DNA of 64,000 nucleotides from Echinococcus granulosus (lineage: Eukaryota; Platyhelminthes; Cestoda; Cyclophyllidea; Taeniidae), in the NCBI RefSeq assembly GCF_000524195.1, contig NW_020170471.1, forward strand, positions 174,470 to 238,469, written 5' to 3'. The notes beneath the pieces are model-generated. The model saw nothing but the letters and a program-made list of their open reading frames with translations, was not told the DNA's origin and did no database searches. Of the stretch, positions 35,301-46,784 are shown in pieces (within the stretch, counting starts at the first letter, position 1; each line of letters opens with the position of its first letter). A program made the translations under genes and the position numbers.

Positions 35301-38300
35301 ACATTCGGCACCATCGAGCACCAATGTGGCCTGCGCATCTTGCCCCCTTGGTACAAAGGTGCTCAATACAACGCATTGTGGGACCTGCCCTTCGGGATTT
35401 TTAACATCCGTAGATGGAAGAAGCTGTCAAGCCTGTCCCAAAGATGAGGTGCCTGTCTTTGGCGTCAGATATGATACCTGGAGCCGAATGCCGCCCAGGA
35501 TGACATCCTACTGTCATGATGTAGATGGTGAGTGCCCATCTCCTTTGTCTCGTGGGCATCTTAAACATATGTCACTCCTTCCTCTGGTTTTTCGTTGCAC
35601 TTTTATCGTTAGCTTGTATTTGTTTGAAGTAAAGCTTGCCACCGGTTTTGTTTTGTTTCTTTTTTGTGCAAATCCATTCGCAGCATTCGCCGATCTCTTT
35701 GTTGCCAACGCCACTGGTAACTCCCCTCATGTGATGTTATGCCACAAACTTGACAAGTATCTTCATTCCCCTTATTTGTCACCAAAGTAATACGGCTCTT
35801 ATCTTTTAACTTCATTTAAAAGATGTGCATTTGAGGCGATTGTGGAAGGTGATTTAGCTACATGTGCAAAGGTGAAAACAAGCCGACTTTTTTGTACTTT
35901 TTTTCGCATTAAATTCTGCCAATATTCGCCTAATGAGATGCCTCCAAAATTTCTCATCCGTTTAAAAAAGAAAAAAAACCAGCGGCGATAAGAAATACTG
36001 TTACCACACCGAGAGTCTTGAAACAAAACAACGTCATAAAGTAAAACTTCCCGTTAATTGGTCAGGGCACTCATTGTGGCGGCATTTTGATTGGTGAACT
36101 TGCAAGTAAGTAGCAGAAGCTGATGCACACAGTCGAGTTGCAACCTGTTCCCTGCTATGCAGCTACTAGAACCTCAAGAAGCTGACCTTGAGATTTGACC
36201 AATTAGCTGTCTGCCCTTAGACGGCGACTGTCGGGTATGGCAGCTGAATAGGTCGTCGATATTTGTGGGTCCTGGTCTGGGAAGCCAAGTCTACTCGGTG
36301 TTGGCGTTGGATCTCACCGACGGCTTCTTGGGACCCAGGCCGGATGAATCCGTCTATCTCGCTCGATATATCAGCCCTCTGCCGGGCACAAAACTTGTCT
36401 TCGACTTTGAATTGGTCTGTCAAGGCCCATGTTCTCTCGTCTTCACTGTGGTGAGTCTCTGAGTCCGTCCACTTTGGACTAGTTGAAGCCTTACTTCCTC
36501 CTACCTTATTGAAAGAAAGCGTCCAAGACATCCATCTCGATTCTGCTTTTGTCCCACCTGCCCAGGTATCAAAAAAATAAACCTTCATGAAAGTGCCTTT
36601 CTTTGTGGAAAAAGATATCCCAATAATATGTAATGGCCGCAATTTTTCATTGTTCCCGACTTGAAAAGATAAAATGACAACTTTCCTGTCCACTTTGTGG
36701 ACCGCTTGTAGGCCAGGGAGGGCACAAAAATCTGGTTGTAGATGTAGATCGTGGGATTACAAAAATTACAAGAAAAATAGGAAACTAATTCTGTTTCATG
36801 CGCGCAGGATATGCAGTGGTACTCTGTGGAGATCGAGAAGTGGGCTGGCCGTGTTAACCGAACAACTTTCTCGTAAGTTGCTGTAAACCAAACAAAATTT
36901 TATTTAGCCGTGTTTTCTGATAAATTTTCGTTAAAGCAACTAAACAAAAACGTGGCGATGACTGCCAAGTGAAAAGTGGGGAGTTTCTTTTCGCTTTAGA
37001 AAATCTGCTAGCGGAATTCGCATAGGGAAATCTAGGCCGTGAATTTCTTAAAGTTGCTGAGCATTTTTTTGACTAGAATTATTTCATACTAAATATGTTT
37101 TGTAAGTAAGGGCAAAAAGACTCACTTTACCCTCATCTGGTTCATTAACGTGACATCATTGAATTCCTCTAAGCGCTACACTTAATGCAGAACAAATTCT
37201 ACTGAATGATTTAAGTAGCAATAATTTCAATCACTTGTAGCTATGAACCGTATAGTTGCGAGGGCGTTTCGTTCTTGTGGGTGTTCAAACGATGGGACGA
37301 ACCGGGCTCAGAACTTGACCCTAACACTCGTGATGACAGGGTGGTCATCTATTCCATTGAAATTAACAACACTCGCGATAGTGGGGCTCTTGGCTGCAAA
37401 AAGTGCCCACTTGGGATTGACAAACAATTGTACGTCCATTTTACGCCTGATTAGCTGAACCTGTTTCTTTATATGCTACCGTTATTATTTTAGTAAAATG
37501 TTTTCTTTGTATAAACATGCTAATTAGACGTTATTTTCCTTGGAATTTTGCGTCGTTGATGAAATGGATTGTTCTTGAAGAAGTCTTTACACTTTTTTAC
37601 CTTTATTAGCAATTGTGTTTCGTCATTTGGCTGTGTCCAAAGAATGTGACTCTATACAGGGTTGCGTGAATTGATGGATGTCGAGGCCGGAAGATCTTTT
37701 AGATCAAATTTATCGTTATACTAGGAACAGGTTGATGTCCTGAAATCCTCGATTAGTTCGAAAGGGCAGGGCATCTGTCGAGTACACCTTTTCTTTAAAA
37801 ACTTAATTTGATCTGATTTTGGCGCCATTCAAATTCCCACTGAATTATTCCCATGCATAGGTATATCGTTAAAATAAATGTTTTTTCGCATTTCCAGCTG
37901 CAAACCATGTAATGATGGACTTTTCTACACAATGATAACGAATGAGACCTCGGGCGAGTCGCATGCAGAATGTGTTCCCTGTCCGAATGGAACTATGGTT
38001 ATTGGTGATGCGTCCTCAATCATGACGGTGGAACAGGCTTGCAGAGCTTGTCCTCCTGGAACCGTGCCAGGCAATGGTGAGAAATGCCTGATCGACTTGC
38101 ATCCAGAAACATCCACTGGTCAAAGATACGATTTGGATGAACTACTGAGCAGGTATCCACACAACTTGATGCGATTTTGCATCTTTCATGTGTGTTTTCT
38201 TCCTGGTCTTTAAAAAATTCCTTTTTAGTAAATTTACAACAGAGGGAGCAAAGTTGTTTACTTCACAAGGTTATGAATTTCAATATCACTTCCAGTTGTT

Positions 38301-41300
38301 TCTGAACACTCGCAAACCCGATTTGCAATCTACTTGCATCAATAGCAACAAAGTTGATGTAAGCTCATTCCTTACTTATCCTTTTTTTTTCAAAAGAAAC
38401 AGACTTCTATTTAAATGACTTGACAAATTAAATCATTCGTTTTTCGCCCCGTAGTTTTTTCCATCCCTTTCCATCCTTCTCCCCTTTCTAAAATAGGGTG
38501 AACCCTAGGCTTTCCGCTCCACCGGCATTCAAATTTTGACACAAATCAAGAATCGCAGTGGAAAGTCAAACTTAAATTCTGACCAGCGACAAATAGCTGA
38601 TTGCGTAACTTGTTTTTAACTGTCATTTCCTATGATTAGGAGGTACGTAAATAAATTATAACATTTATAGGAGCTTTTTTTAAAATGCACCTAGAAAAGG
38701 AAAAAATGATTTAATACCTGCGTTTATAGTCGAAAACAGTTATGCGACTTCCGATTCGTCCATGACGACGGCGGTGATGAGGAGGTGGATTTGGTGCCGC
38801 CTCACATAAAATCAAATGTTCCAAGAAGGTGGAGTTCCTGTCATACATAATAGAAGCGCCACCAATCTGTATTTCATCCCGTTTCTAAAAATAACTGGTT
38901 TGCAGAAGTAGTTTTCCGTTACCAAATTTGGCTAGTTGAAATCTTCTGCAGTCATAGAAAGGATTTTTAGTTCCTGTTAGGGAGGGCTGCTCTCTCCAAG
39001 GGAGGAAAGCGAACACTAGGCGATATGATGTTCTTAAATAGATCTAGTTCAATGCATTTAAAGTAGGTCCCGAGGTTTACCCAAGTATCCCTTATCCAGG
39101 AAGGCACACTAACTGTGAAACTCATGTAAACCCACTCCAAGCAAGGTTTTTTCTCTAAAGAGGTACTATCCTAAAAAAAATAATTTCGTCACCAAACGTT
39201 GGTAGGCGAACGTAACGTCCTGGATATGTCGAGAAATCTGGAGTCCCTCGAAAGACGCGTCTGGAGTTGGAACTTACCTCCGTTCTAGCGCAATGAGGTG
39301 CGTTTTTTACTCTTTTTACTCATAATTTTAAAATGTTTTATCACTAATTTTCTTAATAGGATTCAGTTAAAAGTGAATGGTAATTAGAGGCAGTGAATGC
39401 TAGTCAAATCCGATCATAGACGCTTCAATTTGTGAATACTTTTGTTTTAAATCAGAGCTGCATCGGACACGTAAACCCAGTGAAATTAAAGTTGACTCAT
39501 TTATAAATGCAGATAAGTGAAGATCGTGTCTCGCATACCTTCTTAGTAAAGTGCCAAGATGTTTCACTTGCACGTATTCTGGGAGGTGATTTTGTTTTTT
39601 TTTTTGCTAAAAGCATGGAGTCTCGCTGTTAAAACAAATTGGATATGTGATTGAGAGGCCAAACAGTTAGTGGAAGTTGAGCACTTAGAGACCGCACGCT
39701 TGCAGAATTGAAGTTGACCTAGGGGACCTCTTTCTTCTCTAGTCTTGGCGATGTCTTGTTAAAGGGCGTGCAAACCAATTCATCTGAGGAATTTGCTAAA
39801 GAAATAAACTCGAAGCTTGTCAATGGTGGATGGAAAGCCGATGGTAAGGCCGGTTTATAAAATTTTGTGCTTTGTTTTACTGGATGAGTATAATTTATCA
39901 AGTTTCGCTGGTTATTTCAAAATGGTGTTCCATTAACTCATCTGTAAAATGTTTGCATTTTTTCCTCTAACAGAATATTTCATGCAAATTTTCTTTTGTA
40001 AAAGTGGGCTTTTAGTTCTACTTTCACCTTTCGCAACTGAAATGAGAGAATATTTTGCGTTGGATTAGAAACCTCATCTAAAGCAAATCCCATCTTCTAA
40101 ACTGGGTATCGAATATTAACATCTCGAGTTAACAAAAAAAGTAAATCAAAAGCAGTAAAAGATCAGCTGGGTTCCTAAATGGGATGCGAGAAATACGCTG
40201 ATGCTGGAAACACGTTACATGGGTTGTAAAGGCATGCCGGATTTGAGAGTTTTTCCTAATTGTTTTTCTTTTACTGGATAAGATTTGGATGGCTCTTGTA
40301 TAAGCTTTGAGGAACTTTATTCCCTTGTTGGTGGCCTGCACTGGCAACACTAGTAAAAGTAGGTAATTTTCACCATCGTTGAATCTCCCATCCCCATCAC
40401 ATTTAGTAATTTTTATTATTTGTCAAAAACATACGACTCCAAACCAGGCAGTAGATTCGTATTCCATTTTAGTGACCACTTCTGTACAATAATTTTTTAG
40501 AAAGAAAATTGAGCCCATCATATGCCCACTTTGAAAGGTCGGAGCTCAGATAGTCATCCAGTCACTCAGTTGGATGACATTTGGTGTTTTGAATGTACTC
40601 GTAATTAGCGCTTCCAGTCGTCGAATTCACGGTAACTATGTGCAGCCTTTTCCTTCACCTCTGGTACCTAGTTAACAACCAAAGCATCTTTGGGTTGTTG
40701 TCAGAACCTTTAAAAAGGGTGAAAAAAGTGGAGAGAAGTGGTCTTGCCATTCTTTGCTTGCTAACACCCACAACATTGGAAACGAGAAGTTGCAAATTTT
40801 GTGCCTTATCACATAGAAATGAAGGTGAAAGTACATCCATCTAGGTTAGACGTGAATCCTCTTTTACGGTAAGGTTTTTCTTTCCACATTTACTTTCTCT
40901 CTCGCTCTCTCTAGAGACGATTTATAAAACATGTTTATATTAAATATTTATTTCCCTCTTCCTACTTCCCTTTCAGATATAGGGACAGATTTCCACCTTT
41001 TTTTCCAGACTAAATCGTAAGTCCCCTTGGTAAACATGCATTTGCTTCCTGTTTTTCAGCCCTCTTTTTTCCCTTCACCTTTCTCTCTCTCTCCCCCTTT
41101 TCAAGACGACATATCCAAATGCATTGTCACTCTCAATTAGAACTTGTATAAAATTCAGGCATGTTGAGTAACTAATGCCTAAAATAGGTTTGAAATGTCT
41201 CACATCAGAGCAAATTTTGCCTCCACTTAATCATTCAACTACTCACTCGCTCACACGCTCACTCACTTGGGTGAGTTTGTCAAGTCCAAATAACATTCTT

Positions 41301-44300
41301 CTCAAATAGATTTTGCGTGTTTAATTAAATGTGACAATCGGTTTTGTTGCGTTAATTTTGTTCCTTTCCCACTGAGAATATTGTCGTCACAGATGGGTGA
41401 TAGCAACCATGGATATTTTGCTGACGTTGAATTTGGGCACCTAAGTCCACAAGCAGACTTTCCGCTTTTTTTCCCTCCACTTCTTGAAGTGATCAATCAA
41501 GATGAAGCAAGACGATGAACAGGGGCATTTGAGTTATTTTCTTCACACGAAGGAATTCTCTCTCCAATGCAGAAATGTCACTGTGCGTCGGCATGAATAG
41601 GAATGTCTGATTCCTCTTTCTTGGTCTTTCATTTCCTGCTTTAAGGGTCACCTACAAATTGCAATTCTGGAAATTGGGTGGACACAGAAGAAGGGAGAAA
41701 GGAAAGGGAAAAAGGCAATAGTTTAACCTCTTCACTCTGTCCACGGATGCCAGTGGGAAACGTGAATTTCTACACCCACACTCACAGAAAATAAAAATAT
41801 AAAAATTTAAACGCAAAAAAGCTTATAAACATGTGTAAAAAGAGTAGAACTAATCCCTTTTTGTTTTTTATTAAACAATAAAATTACAGGTTATATAGGT
41901 ACGTGAGAGAATGCCTTTTGTGCTTTCGCTTTGCGGACTAGTCTGTTTTTATCCTCCTCCCCTTCCCCATATTTCCCCTCTCTTTCCGGAATGCCTGCAT
42001 GCAAAATTTGTGTATTTGGCGCTTCTAGTCTCTTTTTTTCTTTTATTTTTTCGATGGTCATCTTTGAATGTGTTGAAATAGGACAACGAGTGCCTGTCCG
42101 GGCGGCATCAATACCATCGTGACCCTACGGTGTGGTGAAGTCGACGATGCCTCCAAGGTCTTTAACACCTCGGCACGTATTCAAATTCCCCCCAATTGTG
42201 GAGTGGGAACGTGTGATGGCTGTCAATATCATTTTATGGTGATTTCACCTTTGGCCTGTCCGATTTGTCGTATGGAGGACTATCAACGTATTGCTGGTGG
42301 CTGCTTTGGTGGTTCTATGGAGGTGACACTCTTACCTCCCAAGTGAGTTTTTTTTCACTTTCTCTTTATTTGTTTCTCTTTTTCTTTTTAGATATTTCTT
42401 TCTTCCTCCCTGCAGCAGCATGACATTTAGTAACTTGACATAATTTTGCCCTCTCGCAAAGTGAAAAAAATTAGCGATGACGCTGCCTTTTTACTCACTC
42501 CTGGTGTAGGATGGGAGATCTTCTTGTCGGTAAAAGTCGCGTGACGTTGTCTCGCAGAAGATTGCACTTTTTTACAGACTGATCCCTTGGTCCTACGGTT
42601 TATTTTTTCCACCAATTTTCGAGGTGTATTGAGGAGATACCTCTCAAGGGTTTGGTCTCTAGCATGTCAACAGGCAGTTTCTGCCAAAGTCTTCTAGGGA
42701 CGAAATGATGCATTGTGACTCAAGAGATATGAGGCGGGGATGCTGAATAGATTGTGTGACATTAACCAATGTAGCGTCTGTCCATCTAACATTGGATCAG
42801 GGGTCCTAAAGCCACCTTTTCCCCCTCCCACGTATTAATAACACATAGGGAAGAAGTTACGGAAATTACTGACTCAGATTGCCTTATTACCCTGCCTTGT
42901 CTCCTAATCATTTGCATCAAACTTGTCTAAAAGATCTTGGCACATCGATTGTCAGGCCTATTTATTCATCCTTAGCAAAGGTGAAGAGTCTTCTTGATTG
43001 ACATCTATCAACACCTTGGGTGATTTATAACTACTGGCCTACAGTATACTGTACCTTCCCCTAGTTTTGTGCAAGATGCTTGACGAGACAGCTGTCCACG
43101 AAGCTAGGCGAAGGTAGCACAAAGCACTAATGGAATGGCCAATGTCTCTTTCTGGCATACTTACGCACATCAGAGGTCAAAGGTCATTGTAGCTAGTCAT
43201 ACCCCAAAACTGCATCAACCGGCTTGATTGGCTTCTCATAATTTGCCTAAGCTTCTTTCCCCTCGTTTTTTAGGGGTAAAGACATCAAAGTGTGTTTAAT
43301 CCTCTAGAAATGTATGCAGTAGCGTCTTTTTTAATTGCCTTTTTAAGAAGCACTTTTATTTCCCATCCAGCGTTGTACCTGCGATCATTAATTTCTCCAT
43401 CCCAGGCTTGTTTTAATACATCAAAGGGTGTTTTAAAAGGACCACTTTTTGCCTTCCCCCCCCCCCTGTCCCCCCTTCCCCCCTCCACAACAGATTAGAA
43501 TTAAAGGGCACTTTTTTAGGGACCGGAGGAGGGGCGGGGGATGGGATTAACCCCATCCAACTCCAAGTGTTACTAATTATCCTTAAATTTTTCCACGAAT
43601 ACGTCCCACGAAAGAGCAGCAATGAATAATATAAATGTGTGTGTATGTTATGCTTCTTTCTTTTTGCCTCCCCAGAACTTGTCGTCCTGAAGCAAACTTT
43701 ACATCTGTCATTACCGAGTCATGTCCACTGCTCTCCTTGCAAGGCAAAATTGCAGTTGGTTTCACAGTGGCCCTCATCATTCTACTCCTTCTCACAATCT
43801 TCTATTGCTACCGAAGAAATAAGAAGTAAGTCGATGGATTTCTCACTCACTCACTTTTTAAATGTCTTATGCGATGACGTGAGAGAGGAGAAGTTGATTA
43901 TCCCGTCTAAGCCTGAGCAAAGTGTCTGCTTGACCTGGCCGTGTGATTGACTACGAGTAGCCAAAGGTACAGGTGATATTTGAAGCGTTTCCTTCTCCTC
44001 AGTGATGGGGCGGAAGAGGTTGACACACGGACTGGGAGGGAGGCGTGCAAACCGCTTGTACCAGTCCGTTGAAAAAGTGACTGAGAGAGAGAGAGAGTGA
44101 GGAGGAAAAAGTTGTCACTTCTCGATAATTTTACCTTCCATCGTGCACGGAAAATTGCGTGTGTGTGTGTGTGCGTGTGTGTGTTGACAGCGCTAATTTT
44201 TCCCTCTAACGGTATTGAGATAAGGTTTTTTTTCATAACTAAACCAATGTGATGGGAGTTTCCAAATGCCTCAGACCTTCAGGACAGTGAGTTGCGAAAT

Positions 44301-46550
44301 CGAGTGAGAAGAATAATGGATGCATGAGTATGCCTGTCCAGTCATCCTCGTGAGACAGTCTCAATCGTCTGACATCTGGACACTTGTCTTCATAACTAAT
44401 GATGACAAGTTAAACAGGTTGACATGATCCTCACTGTAAGGGTTGGGCTAAAGTCTCTCAAGTCTCCTTGCGAAAGGCTAATTTACGAATTCTGGATTTT
44501 CATGTTCTGGTGCTTTTAGTTGTGGGAAAAGAGAGATGAAACAAAACATTTTTTTAGCAACAAATTCCTTAAGAACGCAGGATGTGAGCTCCATAGTAGG
44601 CATGTAGGCCAACTTGCGAGATAGTGGAGCACTCTTTGCCATGGCTTAGGTGATTTACATCGTAAAGAAAAAAGAGGACAGCAAAAAAGCATGACCTGTG
44701 GAATCCACTCTGACAAATTAAAAGCTGAAAGGCGGAAGAAGTTGTCATTGATACACGAGCCGATTCTTGGTTTGTCGCCTCACCTAAAACTTGTGGAAGG
44801 TGTCCTCTGACCTTGGTAAGGCCTTGATCTCTCTGCCTGCTCAACTAAGGGAGTTAAGTAATTTCTTTGTTCAACGTCTAGACTGGAATACAAGTACATG
44901 AAGTTGGTAGAGGGCGCAGAGGCTAGAGTGAAGAGTGCATTCGAAAGTTCCGACTCCGCAGCTAACCAAGGCACTGAATGTGGCATTCCAGAGGATGAAA
45001 AGGAGTTGGAGCTCTCTCCCCATCAACTCGTCAAGGCCATTGCTGGTAGTGAACGTGACAGCAAGTGGAATCAACTAACCGCCTCAAGCATTGGCGACAG
45101 TCGTGGATCAACTTTTGGACCCGTCATTTTTAGAGTGAGTTTTTTGTTTTCACGTACTTTTTTTTCTCGGCCTCCATTTTTCGGTCCTTTTTGGCGTTAA
45201 AGTAGGTGATCATTTTTGCATTATTGACACAAAAATGGGGTGATTTTAACGCTTTTTGGGTACAATCCTCTTTATTTCTCCCCTCCACCACTTTCCTCGG
45301 GTTGTTAAACTTCATCACCTTCTTCTCCAATGTCAGTTGAACCTGATGAATGGGCTCGGAGTTTGTCTCTGATTTTTAGAGGATGTAGAGGCTAGAAGTA
45401 AGGCGATTTTCATGTGAATGCATCCACACTGAGGCAGCGTTTGACATGCCACATATTACCCATGAATGAATGGCTGGCGGCTTCCCTGACTGTCAAGTTG
45501 CTCTTCACTTACTTTACCCACGTTTTGGGAAGGAATTGCCTCCCGACTGACTGATTGACTGAAGGAAGGCAGGAAGCATGTGACTTCTGTATTGCGACGT
45601 TGAGGGAACAAATATAACATTGGTTACCGCCAAACGATTCCCTCACTACCTAATCCGCTTTGCGTTTTCTAGGGCATGTATTGCTTCAGTCCCACAAGTC
45701 TGTGCCTCCTTTGTGCATCTATGCGTGTCGGGTGGATTGCAGGCACAATTATTCGCTTACTAAAGATCAAACACCACTTTCAGTTGAGATGTCTCTACTC
45801 GGAGGTGTGGGTCAACTAAAAGGGCATTTCTGTTTTTCACCAACACTCAGGCTCGGTAAATCAGTCTGTGATAGAATCAAAAGCACTGCATACTGTCACT
45901 TACTGCTACCAAATCTCTGCCCTCCCTTAGGTGTTGGTAGTCTTGCCTGGGGTGGAGGTGGGGAGCGGGGGAGAGGATACCGCCTAGCCTCACCTCACCC
46001 TCCTGATTCCCCTTGGATGGTATTCCTGTCAGTGATGTCTGCTGTCACCTTTTGTTGGCTTTTGCTCTTAGACCATCAACATCGCAAATAGACAATTGGG
46101 ACTTTAAAGGGTGTGATAAACAAAGGCGGTGATTTGGAGCCCGGGGGGAGAGGCGTGTTGTCTCTCTCAATCAACTTCCGTTTCATTGGGCAAGGATGAT
46201 GGATTTGGGTGAGGGTTACTTCAGCCAAAAAAAGGGAATTCCTTGTATAATTGGCTTAACAAAATTGCTGATTCTACTCACTTTTGGTGGAAAAAAAGGT
46301 GGGAGCAAGGATTTTAGGGGCCGTAATTCCTTCCTCCAATTAGTGTTGAACCGGAAGGTATAGCGGTTGCGGTTCAATCAAATAATAAAACTAGACAAAA
46401 TGATGGTGATGATAACTCTTTTTGCGTTTCTCTCGCCTCCTTTTTTGTTTTTTCCTGTTTTCTTTTACCCTTTTTTCTTAATCTTTTCAGAATAGTACAG
46501 CCGACGATTCGCGTATCCTCACTCTGGATGATGGCAATGAACCAATATGA
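32319..46550 (+). CDS. ELAPOR: ELAPOR/KIAA1324-like type I membrane protein, 19 exons
   Basis: Exons: 32319-32363, 32423-32543, 32576-32747, 32880-33030, 33066-33411, 34464-34555, 35251-35527, 36221-36450, 36808-36872, 37241-37429, 37898-38152, 38229-38358, 39513 to about 39619, 39743-39843, 40977-41016, 42082-42342, 43676-43825, 44882-45134, 46491-46550. This makes 1014 residues, close to the human paralogues. A signal peptide (MIGGFFVALFLLPAA) opens it. Next come Cys-rich TNFR/GCC2_GCC3-like repeats (CxxCPxGT), a lectin-like mid region (LVFDFELVCQGPCSLVF), and the conserved CDGCQYHF...CPIC segment. A membrane span (IAVGFTVALIILLLL) lies near residue 890. The cytoplasmic tail starts with LEYKYMKLV, the family hallmark, and contains a YxxL-type sorting motif. 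The family acts in Golgi, endosome and lysosome traffic, linked to autophagy. Exon order and phases match throughout. The only unsettled boundary is the 3' end of the exon at 39513, where the phase-fitting donor (GTCTCG) is weak and a GTGATT at 39586 does not fit. Confidence 0.93.
32364..32422 (+). other. 59-nt intron after the signal-peptide exon
   Basis: Donor GTAATC, acceptor ATTTCCAG, phase 0. Reading through it shifts the frame and loses the family match. Confidence 0.75.
32544..32575 (+). other. ultra-short 32-nt intron
   Basis: Donor GTGAGC, acceptor CTTGTAG, phase 1. Reading through meets a TAA. Removing it joins KDC to TQSCPPGQ, as the family alignment requires. Confidence 0.85.
33031..33065 (+). 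other. ultra-short 35-nt intron
   Basis: Donor GTAAGT, acceptor CTTGAAG, phase 0. Reading through meets a TGA near its end. Removal joins AYFT to VRNERC. Confidence 0.85.
33412..36220 (+). other. introns 5-7 of the ELAPOR-like gene
   Basis: The spans 33412-34463, 34556-35250 and 35528-36220 hold only intron sequence between the exons listed for the gene. No repeat or nested gene was seen. Confidence 0.6.
38359..42081 (+). other. introns around the small exons at 39513, 39743 and 40977
   Basis: About 3.4 kb of intron sequence surrounds three small exons. A frame at 38734-38838 after AAAACAG looked exon-like but ends in TAA without a donor and was not used. Confidence 0.55.
42343..43675 (+). 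other. intron before the membrane-span exon
   Basis: Donor GTGAGT, acceptor TGCCTCCCCAG. It contains an 11-base C run near 43456-43466 and further C-rich blocks. No gene seen. Confidence 0.6.
43826..44881 (+). other. intron after the membrane-span exon, with GT microsatellite
   Basis: Donor GTAAGT, acceptor CAACGTCTAG. It contains a GT repeat with one GC interruption at about 44159-44184 and a short GA repeat at about 44082-44098. Confidence 0.65.
45135..46490 (+). other. last intron of the ELAPOR-like gene
   Basis: Donor GTGAGT, acceptor TTAATCTTTTCAG. The open frame at 45660-46091 is intronic and without motif. Confidence 0.65.
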
Positions 46551-46778
46551 TGCGCAAAGTGCATGAATACATTCCATTTATCTTCTAAAAAGTTCCACCT
46601 CTACTCAATTGCCTTATGAACTTGTTTTCTGTGCTTGTTTGTGTGGGTGTGTGTGTGGCTGTGACCCTACTGCCCAAAATGTTTCCTTACCTCTCTCTCT
46701 CTCTCGCCTCCTCTTCACCGCCTCCTTTACTCACATTTTCTTGCAGTGTTGTCTCTACGATTTGGCTTCACCTTTTCC

Positions 46779-46784
46779 AATAAA
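46779..46784 (+). terminator. polyadenylation signal of the ELAPOR-like gene
   Basis: AATAAA, 229 nt past the stop codon, after a CT-rich 3' UTR. Confidence 0.6.

Noticed and set aside
38734..38838. Acidic open frame after AAAACAG in an ELAPOR intron
   Set aside because: It ends in TAA without a donor and does not match the family segment expected there; the exon at 39513 does.
44159..44184. GT microsatellite
   Set aside because: Ordinary intronic simple repeat; noted in the intron entry only.
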